Source: Isosphaera sp. (lineage in GTDB: Bacteria; Planctomycetota; Planctomycetia; Gemmatales; Gemmataceae). Taken from it: 64,000 nucleotides of DNA. The DNA is taken from assembly GCA_013822345.1 (NCBI GenBank), contig PNKH01000031.1, forward strand, positions 1 to 64,000, written 5' to 3'. The notes under the pieces were generated by a model. That model searched no databases, was not told the origin of the DNA, and was given only the letters and a program-made list of their open reading frames with translations. Shown one piece after another: positions 25,898-33,090 of the stretch (position 1 is the first letter of the stretch; every line of letters starts with the position of its first letter). Position numbers and translations under genes: made by a program.

Positions 25898-27004
25898 CTA
25901 CTTCTTCTTCGGGGCGTCCGCGAACGCGACCTTCTCGATCGCGTCCGGCTCGAACAGGTGCTTCAGCCCGGACCCGGTGGTGGCGAACACCAGCACCGCG
26001 TCCCGGTCCGGGTACACCCGGAGGTCGGCGAAGAAGATGCCGTTGCTCCCGTTGTGCCCGACCACCGTCCCCGCCGCCTTCGTCTTCCGCACCGTCCACC
26101 CGTAGGCGTAGTGGGTGTCCCCGCCCGGCTCCTCCGGCACCTGCGGGGCGAGGTGCCTGTCCCGCACGTCCCTCGGCAGCACCGCGTCCCCGCGGAGGGC
26201 GACCGCCCACCGGTACAGGTCGGCGGCGGTCGACAAGAGCCCGCCGTTGGCCCGCAGGTGCCAGTACGGGCCGTCGTCCGCCCACGGGTGGTCGAGCGGG
26301 GTGCCCCAGTCCTTCCCGTTGCGGTACCCGCGGGCGACCCGGGCCTTGTCCCACTTCGGCAGCCGGTACCCGGTGGCGGCCAGGCCGGCCGGGTCGAACA
26401 GCTTCTCCCGCAGGCACTTCTCGTACCCGCCGCCGGTCACCTCCTCGACCACCGCCCCGAGCAGGCTGTACCCGACGTTCGAGTACCGGTACCGCTTCCC
26501 CGGCTCGTCCCGCAGCTTCGCCGCGAGCGCGAGCTTGACGAAGTCGGCCCGGCCGACCGGGTCGTAGTCCCCGCCGAGCGCGTCCGGCAGCCCGGCGGTG
26601 TGCGTCAGCAGGTGGTGCAGGGTGATGTCCTTCTTGTCGTCCGGCACCCCGGGGAGGTGCTTGCTCACCAGGTCGGTGACCTTCAGCTTCCCCTCCGCCT
26701 CCAGCTTCAGGACGGCGGCGGCGGTGAACGGCTTGGTGACCGAGCCGATGTCGAACGGGGTGTCGGTGGTGAACGGCACCTTCCGGGCCCGGTCGGCGAA
26801 CCCGTACCCCTTGGCGAGGACCACCTTCCCGTCGACCGCGAACAGCACCACCCCGGAGAACGCCGGCTCCTTCTCGGTGTGGGCGGCGAACCGCCGGTCG
26901 ATCGCCTGGGCGATGTCCCCGTCGACGGTGCCGTGGGCGACGGGGAGGGGTTTCGGGGCGTCGGCCGGGGCGGCCAGGGCCGCGGCCAGGAGGAGAGGGG
27001 TCAT
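25898..27004 (-). CDS. Serine hydrolase, beta-lactamase/class C PBP family
   Basis: A 368-residue exported serine hydrolase. A short signal peptide (MTPLLLAAALAAPADA) is followed by the SxxK nucleophile motif SVTK (Ser88-Lys91) in FDIGSVTKPFTAAAVLKL, the YxN motif in YRYSNVGYSLLG, and a late HNG box (VVGHNGSNGIFF) in place of KTG. This is the layout of the beta-lactamase-related (Pfam Beta-lactamase) esterases and D-aminopeptidases; true beta-lactamase activity is not implied. It sits between the CrtI-type gene and the acyltransferase gene. Repeat D-variant ends 13 bases upstream of its ATG. Confidence 0.87.
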   Translation of the reverse strand: MTPLLLAAALAAPADAPKPLPVAHGTVDGDIAQAIDRRFAAHTEKEPAFSGVVLFAVDGKVVLAKGYGFADRARKVPFTTDTPFDIGSVTKPFTAAAVLKLEAEGKLKVTDLVSKHLPGVPDDKKDITLHHLLTHTAGLPDALGGDYDPVGRADFVKLALAAKLRDEPGKRYRYSNVGYSLLGAVVEEVTGGGYEKCLREKLFDPAGLAATGYRLPKWDKARVARGYRNGKDWGTPLDHPWADDGPYWHLRANGGLLSTAADLYRWAVALRGDAVLPRDVRDRHLAPQVPEEPGGDTHYAYGWTVRKTKAAGTVVGHNGSNGIFFADLRVYPDRDAVLVFATTGSGLKHLFEPDAIEKVAFADAPKKK

Positions 27005-27017
27005 GGGGGCCTCGGGG

Positions 27018-27090
27018 TGCCGTCCGAGCCGGACGCGTGAGCGACGGGTCTCGCCTTCGACCGTCGCTCACGCGTCCGGCTCGGACGGCA
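27018..27090. repeat. Inverted repeat, family D variant
   Basis: Perfect 30-base arms (27018-27047 and 27061-27090) with a 13-base loop. The arms contain CCGGACGCGTGAGCGACGG, a relative of the family D core. It fills the gap between two genes transcribed in the same direction, directly upstream of the serine hydrolase start. Confidence 0.9.
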
Positions 27091-27095
27091 CCGCC

Positions 27096-28667
27096 TCACG
27101 CGGTGGCGACCGGCTCCGGGGCGGGGGCGGGGCTCTTGCCGGCGACCCGGTCGCGGTCGAGGGCGTCGGCGGCGATCCACCCGGACATCAGCACCATCGG
27201 CATCCCCGGCCCGGGGTGCGCCGCCCCGCCGGCCAGGTACAGCCCGGCCACGTCCTTCGACCGGTTCGCCGGCTTGAACGCCCCGCGCCACCGGCCGTGG
27301 CTCGCCAGCCCGTAGATCGCCCCGTCCAGCACCCGGTACCGGTCGTGGATGTCCCGCGGCGTCAGCGCCGCCTCGAAGACGATCCGGTCCTCGATGTCCG
27401 GCATCTTCCCCGTTGTCTTCAGCTTGTCAAGGATGACGCGGCGGTACGCGGGGAACATTTCCGCCCAGTCGTGGTGCGGCCGGAGGTACGGGGTGTGGAC
27501 GAGGACGTACAGGGCGTCCCCGCCGGACGGGGCGGTCTCCGGCTCGGTCCGGGCGGTGGACGCGAGGTAGCAGGTCGGGTCCGGGGCCGGCTCGCCCCTG
27601 CGGTAGATGAACTCGAACTCCTCGTGCGGGTCGCGGCTGAACACGAACCCGTGGTGCAGGAGGTGGTCGTACCGCTTACTCAGCCCGAGGTACAGGACGA
27701 CCCCGGAGCACGCCGCCTCGTACCCGCGGCGGCGCTCGAACCGGCGGGCGGCGCTCGGGGCGGACTCGGCGAGCAGCTCGCGGTGCGTCCGGACCGCGTC
27801 CGCGTTCGACACCACCGCCGCCAGGTCCACCACCTCGCCGGCGTCCGTCTCGACCCCGGTCACGCGCCGGCCGGCGGTGTCGGTGAGGACACGGCGGACA
27901 CCCGTCCCGGTGCGGTACTCGACGCCGAGTTCCTCGCCGAACCTGGTCAGCGCCTCGGGCACCGCGCGGGTGCCGCCGCGGGGGTACCAGATCCCCTCGG
28001 TCGTCTGCATGTGGGCGATCGAGCAGAGGACCGCCGGCGACTGATCGGGGCACGACCCGACGTACTGGGTGAAGTGGTCGAGCATCTGCGCGACCTGCGG
28101 GTCCGGGTTGTACTTCCGGACCGTCCCGGCGACCGACCGGCCCATCCGCATCCGGAGCACGTCCCAGAGCAGCGACGGCGAGAACCCGAACTTCGGGTCG
28201 ACCATGTCGCGGATGCCGCCGATCGACTTCCAGAAGTAGTACCGGTCCGAGATGCGGTGGAGCCGTTGGGACAGGGCGGAGAACCGGCGGTACCCGTCGC
28301 CGGCGCGGGTGCCGGGGGCGCGGGCGTCGAGGGCGGCGGCCATCTCCTCGACGTCCTCGACCAGGTCGAGGACGGACCCGTCGGCGAAGAAGCACCGCCA
28401 CTGCGGGTCGAGGCGGACGAGGTCGAGGTAGTCGTCGGGGTCGCGGCCGGCCTCGGCGAAGACGCGGCGGAGGACGCTCGGGACCGTGAGGATGGTCGGC
28501 CCCATGTCGAACCGGAACCCGGCCTCGCTCAGGACGGCCGCCTTGCCGCCGAGCCACGGGCTCTTCTCGAACAGGACGACCTTGTACCCGCGGGCGGCCA
28601 GGACGCACGCCGCCGCCAGCCCCGCGAGCCCGCCGCCGACCACCCCGACCCGGTCCGCTCCGCTCAT
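27096..28667 (-). CDS. CrtI-type carotenoid desaturase/oxygenase (CrtP-like)
   Basis: A 523-residue FAD-dependent amine-oxidoreductase of the phytoene desaturase family. The dinucleotide motif VGVVGGGLAGLAAACVLAA is N-terminal, followed by FEKSPWLGGKA and FRFDMGPTIL. The C-terminal FAD block is GLYLAGGAAHPGPGMPMVL. AIYGLASHGRWRGAFKP is typical of COG1233 carotenoid enzymes. With a second such gene upstream plus glycosyl- and acyltransferases, it most resembles the CrtP-like terminal oxidase of C30 carotenoid pathways reported in planctomycetes, though which of the two is desaturase or oxygenase is uncertain. Confidence 0.82.
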   Translation of the reverse strand: MSGADRVGVVGGGLAGLAAACVLAARGYKVVLFEKSPWLGGKAAVLSEAGFRFDMGPTILTVPSVLRRVFAEAGRDPDDYLDLVRLDPQWRCFFADGSVLDLVEDVEEMAAALDARAPGTRAGDGYRRFSALSQRLHRISDRYYFWKSIGGIRDMVDPKFGFSPSLLWDVLRMRMGRSVAGTVRKYNPDPQVAQMLDHFTQYVGSCPDQSPAVLCSIAHMQTTEGIWYPRGGTRAVPEALTRFGEELGVEYRTGTGVRRVLTDTAGRRVTGVETDAGEVVDLAAVVSNADAVRTHRELLAESAPSAARRFERRRGYEAACSGVVLYLGLSKRYDHLLHHGFVFSRDPHEEFEFIYRRGEPAPDPTCYLASTARTEPETAPSGGDALYVLVHTPYLRPHHDWAEMFPAYRRVILDKLKTTGKMPDIEDRIVFEAALTPRDIHDRYRVLDGAIYGLASHGRWRGAFKPANRSKDVAGLYLAGGAAHPGPGMPMVLMSGWIAADALDRDRVAGKSPAPAPEPVATA

Positions 28668-28695
28668 CGCCGCTCCGTGCTAACCGTGCCTTGTG

Positions 28696-28778
28696 GGGTG
28701 GGCCGAGCCCGGCTCGGCGGGCGAGCCCACCGCGTGGGGGTGGTGGGACTCGCCCGCCGAGCCGGGCTCGGCCCACCC
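28696..28778. repeat. Inverted repeat, family F (copy 1)
   Basis: Arms of about 36 bases (28696-28731 and 28742-28778) built on GGGTGGGCCGAGCCCGGCTC. It lies in the 132-base gap between the two CrtI-type genes. A related copy is at 53615-53709. Confidence 0.88.
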
Positions 28779-28799
28779 GACCTCCGTACCCCGCCGATC

Positions 28800-30377
28800 T
28801 TATCGGGCGGCGGCCGACGCGCCTGCCGGGAGTTCCCCCGCCCCCGGCGCCCCCAGCCAGGCGGCGTCCCGGCCGAAGTCCGCGAGGAGCAGCCGGCTCG
28901 TGATCCGTGCACTCTCGTAGATCACCGGCAGGCCGCTGCCCGGGTGCGTCCCGCCGCCGACGAGGTACACCCCGTCCAGGTCCTCGAACCGGTTCCGCGG
29001 GCGGAGGTGGAGCATCTGCCGCCAGGTGTGGGCGAGGTTGAACGTCGCCCCGCGGTGGACCGCGTACCCCGCCTCCCAGTCCGCCGGCGTCACCACCTTC
29101 TCGAACCGGATCCGCCGCTCCACGTCCTCGATGCCGACCTTCCGCAGTTGCTGCAACAACCGCGCCCGGAACGGCCCGGCCTCCTTCGCCCAGTCCACGT
29201 TCGCCCGCTGGTGGATCACGTGCCGGTGCGTCACCGGGGCCAGCACGTACAGGGTGCTGCACCCGCGCGGGGCCAGAGTGTCGTCGGTGACCGCGGCGTT
29301 CTGCACGTAGAACGACGGGTCGGCCGACAGGACGTGCCGGGTCTCGATGTCGGCGAGGTTCTCGGCGTAGTCGGCCGCGCAGTGGATGGTGTGGTGCGGG
29401 ACGTGGTCCTGCCGGCCGTCGAGGCCGAGGTACAGCATGAACGTCGAGCAGGAGAACTTCTTCCGGGCGAGCTTGGCGTCCGTCCACCGGCGGCGGAGGT
29501 GGTCCGGGACGAGCTTCGTCATCGCGTGGGCGAAGTCGGCGTTGATCACGACCGCGTCCGCCCGGTACTCGCTGCCGCTCGTCTTCACGCCGACCGCCTT
29601 CCGCCCCTCGAACAGCAGTTCCGTCACCTCCTCGCCGAGCGAGAACGTGACGCCGAGTTCGCGGGCCACCCGGGCCATCCCGTCGCTGACCGCCGAGCAC
29701 CCGCCGTACGGGTGCCAGACGCCGAACTCGTACTCCAGGAACGACAGGATGGAGAACAGGCTCGGGCAGTGGAACGGCGACATCCCGAGGTACTTCGACT
29801 GGAACGAGAACGCCAGCCGGACGCGGTCGTCGGAGAAGTACCGGCCGAGTTCGCTGTCGAGCGACTTCCACGGGCGGAGGAGCGGGAGGAGCTTCAGCAG
29901 GTCCCACCGGGCGAGGTCTCGCCAGCCGAGGAAGGGGCTTTCCAGGGTCGGCCGGAACTGTTCGAGCTTGACGCGGTTGTCGGTCAGGAACCGGCGGACG
30001 TTGGCGGCGTCCGCGGGGGAGAGTTTCGCCACCTCGGCTTCGAGGCGCGACACGTCGGGGGTGCAGTCGAGTTGCCCGCCGGCCCCGAACATGATGCGGT
30101 ACTGCGGGTCGAGCCGGACCATCGGCACCTCGCGGTGCAGGTCGCGGCCGATCAGCTTGAAGATGCGTTCGAGGACGAGCGGGTAGAGGAAGAACGTCGG
30201 CCCGAGGTCGAAGCGGAAGCCGTCGTGCTGGACGGCGGAGCAGCGGCCGCCGACGTGGGGCAGGCGCTCGACGACGTGGACGCGGAGGCCGCCGCGGGCG
30301 AGGAGGAGGGCGGCGGCCAACCCGCCCGGCCCGGCCCCGATGACGAGCACCGAGTCCGGGCGGTTGCGGGAAGTCAT
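28800..30377 (-). CDS. CrtI-type carotenoid desaturase (CrtN-like)
   Basis: A 525-residue CrtI-family flavoenzyme. The FAD motif VLVIGAGPGGLAAALLLARG is followed by LPHVGGRCSAV and FRFDLGPTFFLYP. The C-terminus has GATFNLAHTWRQMLHLRP and VYLVGGGTHPGSGLPVIYE, like bacterial diapophytoene/phytoene desaturases. I infer a CrtN-like role, desaturating a C30 precursor. The ATG at 30377 is chosen because it begins just before the FAD motif; a TTG 15 codons upstream is possible. It is the first carotenoid gene of the minus-strand unit that continues to 22665. Confidence 0.83.
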   Translation of the reverse strand: MTSRNRPDSVLVIGAGPGGLAAALLLARGGLRVHVVERLPHVGGRCSAVQHDGFRFDLGPTFFLYPLVLERIFKLIGRDLHREVPMVRLDPQYRIMFGAGGQLDCTPDVSRLEAEVAKLSPADAANVRRFLTDNRVKLEQFRPTLESPFLGWRDLARWDLLKLLPLLRPWKSLDSELGRYFSDDRVRLAFSFQSKYLGMSPFHCPSLFSILSFLEYEFGVWHPYGGCSAVSDGMARVARELGVTFSLGEEVTELLFEGRKAVGVKTSGSEYRADAVVINADFAHAMTKLVPDHLRRRWTDAKLARKKFSCSTFMLYLGLDGRQDHVPHHTIHCAADYAENLADIETRHVLSADPSFYVQNAAVTDDTLAPRGCSTLYVLAPVTHRHVIHQRANVDWAKEAGPFRARLLQQLRKVGIEDVERRIRFEKVVTPADWEAGYAVHRGATFNLAHTWRQMLHLRPRNRFEDLDGVYLVGGGTHPGSGLPVIYESARITSRLLLADFGRDAAWLGAPGAGELPAGASAAAR

Positions 30378-30430
30378 GGACGGTCCGGGACGGGTACGGG
30401 CCGCGGGGTGCGGCCGGTTCAACCTACCGG

Positions 30431-30436
30431 ATCATA
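30431..30436 (-). promoter_or_regulatory. Possible -10 box for the carotenoid-like operon
   Basis: On the minus strand TATGAT lies 54 bases before the ATG at 30377. No clear -35 hexamer is present. The position suits a promoter for the run of genes down to 22665. Confidence 0.3.
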
Positions 30437-30479
30437 GCGGGGGGCGTGTCGGGAAATCCACCGCAACCGGCGGCGAGAA

Positions 30480-31661
30480 TCACTCGACCGGCTTGTCGCC
30501 GTAGCGGTAGATGCGCCACTCCCCGGACCGCGTCTGCACCCAGTGCAGGTAGCTGCTACTGGTGCGGATGAGGAACCCGTCGTCGCCGTCGCGGCGGCAC
30601 GATACCACCTTCTCGCGGAACAGCTGCTTCATCCACGGGAGGTTCATCCCGGAGCCGTAGTCGCCGCGCGCCGGGTCCGGCTTGCCGCTGACCTCGACCG
30701 CGTGCGGGAGGCAGAACTTCGCCACGTCGCCGGTCCGGACCGCCGCGACGAACGCCGCGTAGGTGGTCACCAGGCCGGTCGGCGGCGCGTCCTCGCGCCG
30801 CCCGAACTTGACCCCGGCGAAAAGGGTCCAGGCCTTCGCCACGTCCTCGCCGGTTTCCGGCGCGAGCGTCAGGCGCTCCGTGACTTCGCCGCTCATCGAG
30901 TCGACCCCCAAGGTGGTGAGGGTGTCCGTCCCGGACGGGTAGACGACGAGGATGGTCGTGCCGCGGAAGAAGGTCCCGGCCCCGTAACCCCCGGCGGCGA
31001 CCAAGTCGACCTTCCCGGGCAGCTCCGCCACCAGGGCCGTGAACTGGCACCGGCCGCCGAAGCGGGTCGAGAGGTAGCGGCGGTACAGCAAGTAGGTCTT
31101 GTCGCCGACCTTGACCTGGTCGAGGAACACCTTCGGGTGCTCCTCGGCCGGGTCCTTCGCCGGCCAGCCGACGACCGGGAGCGGGTGCCGGGCGAGGAGG
31201 TCGTCCTTCCCGGGGTCGAGGACCGTGAACGTGACCTCGTTCGACCGGACGCGGCCGGACCGGGACCGGTAGGTGAGGCGGAGGGTGTGCTTCCCGGCCT
31301 GGGTGAAGTGCCAGTACCCGAGGTGGCCCAACTCCACCGGGAACGAGACCTGCCGGCCGGCGGCCAACGGGGAGGCGGTCCGGAACTCGCTCGCCCGGTG
31401 GGGCCCGTCGGACGGCCGGATTCGCTGCCCGTCCGGCTCGATCACCTCCGCCCTCAAGTCCTCCAGCAGCCGCGGCATCGCGTCGTACTCGCGGTCCCGG
31501 CCGGTAACGTTCCTCAGCGTCACCCGGATGGTGAACTGCCCGGCGTACTCCTCGACGAAGCACAGCCCGGCGAGCCGGGGCGACTCGATCCGCAGCACCC
31601 AGCCGGTGCCCTCCGGGTCGGCCGCGACCTGGGCGAGCGCGAGAACCCACGCGACCATCAT
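30480..31661 (-). CDS. Hypothetical exported protein
   Basis: A 393-residue protein of no family I recognise. It starts MMVAWVLALAQVAADPEGTG, a short signal-like segment, with GGAGGA just upstream. The first half has beta-sandwich character (AGQFTIRVTLRNVTGRDREY, AGKHTLRLTYRSRSGRVRSN), suggesting an Ig-like or CARDB-like domain. The C-terminal third (VTTYAAFVAAVRTGDVAKFC and FLIRTSSSYLHWVQ) resembles the NTF2-like or DUF4440-like tails of secreted proteins, with low confidence. It is divergent from the PLP enzyme at 31738 and 102 bases upstream of the CrtN-like gene on the same strand. Confidence 0.6.
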   Translation of the reverse strand: MMVAWVLALAQVAADPEGTGWVLRIESPRLAGLCFVEEYAGQFTIRVTLRNVTGRDREYDAMPRLLEDLRAEVIEPDGQRIRPSDGPHRASEFRTASPLAAGRQVSFPVELGHLGYWHFTQAGKHTLRLTYRSRSGRVRSNEVTFTVLDPGKDDLLARHPLPVVGWPAKDPAEEHPKVFLDQVKVGDKTYLLYRRYLSTRFGGRCQFTALVAELPGKVDLVAAGGYGAGTFFRGTTILVVYPSGTDTLTTLGVDSMSGEVTERLTLAPETGEDVAKAWTLFAGVKFGRREDAPPTGLVTTYAAFVAAVRTGDVAKFCLPHAVEVSGKPDPARGDYGSGMNLPWMKQLFREKVVSCRRDGDDGFLIRTSSSYLHWVQTRSGEWRIYRYGDKPVE

Positions 31662-31737
31662 GTTCCGTCCTCCCGGCGACTCGGGTGTGCGTTCCGCTTA
31701 CCATAACCGGGCCGATCCCCGGAAGTTGGAGGACCCG

Positions 31738-32772
31738 ATGCCAGCCCCGGTGCTCACCCCGGCGGAGGTCCGGGCCGCGGCCGCCCGGCTGCCGCGCGCC
31801 CGCCTCGCCCACCTGCCGACCCCGCTCGAAGAACTCCCGCGGTTCGCCGCCCGCCTCGGCGGAGGGGTGCGGGTGTTCGTCAAGCGCGACGACTGCACCG
31901 GCCTGCTCCTCGGCGGGAACAAGGCCCGGCACAACGAGTTCCTCCTCGGCGACGCGGTCGCCGACGGCTGCGACCTAGTCGTCTGGGGGGCCGGCGTCCA
32001 GTCGAACAACTGCCGCCAGACCGCCGCCGGGTGTGCGAAGCTCGGCCTCGAGTGCCGCCTGTACCTGAGCCGCGGGCACTACCGCACCGAGCCGCAAGGG
32101 AACCTCCTCCTCGACTACCTCGTCGGGGCGCACGTCGAGTTCACCGACGCGGCGCTGGGGCCGGAGCTGACCGCCTTCCTCGCCGCGAAGGCCGACGAGT
32201 TCCGCCGCGCCGGCCGCCGGCCGTACTACTGGAACCCGCCGCGCGTCGTGCCGCTCGCCGCCGTCAGCTACGCGCTGTGCGTCGCCGAGATCGCGGAGCA
32301 GTTGGCAGCCCTCGGGTTGGCCCCGGACGCCCTGTACGTGTCGTCCGCCGGGGCGACCGGGTCCGGCGTGGCGCTCGGGAAGGCGTTGCTCGGGTGGACG
32401 TGCCCGGCCCGGCTGATCTGCCCGATGCACTGGCCGTGGCACATCCCGACCCGGACGGCCGACGACGCGAACGCCGCCGCCGAGCGGATGGGTCTGCCGC
32501 ACCGCCTCACCGTGTCCGATGTCGACGCGGACGAGGGGTACGTCGCCCCGGGGTACGGGCTGCCGTCGCCGGCCGGGCGGGAGGCGCTGCACCTGCTCGC
32601 CACGACCGAGGCGGTCCTGACCGACCCGGTGTACTCGGCGAAGGCGCTGGCGGCGCTGGTCGCGGACGTGCGGGGTGGACGGTATCGGCCGGGGAGCGTG
32701 CTGGTGTTCATCCACACCGGCGGCGTCCCGGCGATCTTCGCGGAACCCGAGAAGGTGCTGCCGGAGCGGTGA
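31738..32772 (+). CDS. D-cysteine desulfhydrase / ACC deaminase family PLP enzyme
   Basis: A 344-residue PLP enzyme of the tryptophan-synthase-beta fold. The PLP lysine is in LLLGGNKARHNEFLLGDAV, followed by VVWGAGVQSNNCRQTAAGCA and the phosphate loop SSAGATGSGVALGKALLG. KRDDCTG near the N-terminus is a family signature. It probably breaks down D-cysteine or a related small amino acid; D-cysteine desulfhydrase and 1-aminocyclopropane-1-carboxylate deaminase differ by few residues, and I cannot decide. GGAGG five bases before the ATG supports the start. A TACCAT hexamer at 31699-31704 could be its -10 box. Confidence 0.83.
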   Translation: MPAPVLTPAEVRAAAARLPRARLAHLPTPLEELPRFAARLGGGVRVFVKRDDCTGLLLGGNKARHNEFLLGDAVADGCDLVVWGAGVQSNNCRQTAAGCAKLGLECRLYLSRGHYRTEPQGNLLLDYLVGAHVEFTDAALGPELTAFLAAKADEFRRAGRRPYYWNPPRVVPLAAVSYALCVAEIAEQLAALGLAPDALYVSSAGATGSGVALGKALLGWTCPARLICPMHWPWHIPTRTADDANAAAERMGLPHRLTVSDVDADEGYVAPGYGLPSPAGREALHLLATTEAVLTDPVYSAKALAALVADVRGGRYRPGSVLVFIHTGGVPAIFAEPEKVLPER

Positions 32773-32823
32773 CCGGGCGGCCCGTGCGTGGGGGTCGGTG
32801 ATTGTGAGTCTCGGTCGGTGGCG

Positions 32824-32997
32824 CCCCTCACCCGCCGGCGAAGCGCCGGCGACCTCTCCCCAGCGGGGAGAGGTGGGGGCCGCCGGCCGCCTCACCAGCT
32901 TCCCGGTTCGGTGACCAGGAGACGGGCCGGACCAGCCCCACCTCTCCCCGCTGGGGAGAGGTCGGCCCCGGCGCTTCGCCGGGGCCGGGTGAGGGGA
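32824..32997. repeat. Two inverted copies of repeat family E
   Basis: The 318-base gap 32773-33090 holds two oppositely oriented units, 32824-32879 and 32937-32997. Each unit contains two smaller palindromes, one around GGCGAAGCGCC and one around CTCTCCCC-GGGGAGAG, and the two units are near complements of each other. I see no gene, promoter or other element in the remaining bases of the gap. Confidence 0.85.
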
Positions 32998-33090
32998 AAC
33001 CACCTGCGGAGAAACCCCGCGGCGCGATCATCTCCTTGCCCCGCCCGCCCCCCGCCGGGTACGCTGACATTCCCCCCGCGGAGCCGCCGC

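Noticed and set aside
25898-27004. The beta-lactamase-family gene as an antibiotic resistance determinant
   Set aside because: It has SxxK, YxN and HxG but the layout of class C-like esterases/peptidases. Nothing supports drug hydrolysis.
26598-30437. A plus-strand open frame of more than 1200 codons antisense to the carotenoid-like genes
   Set aside because: It has low-complexity Arg/Pro/Val-rich translation and no motifs, while the minus strand encodes clear CrtI-type and hydrolase families. Long antisense frames are expected in such GC-rich DNA.
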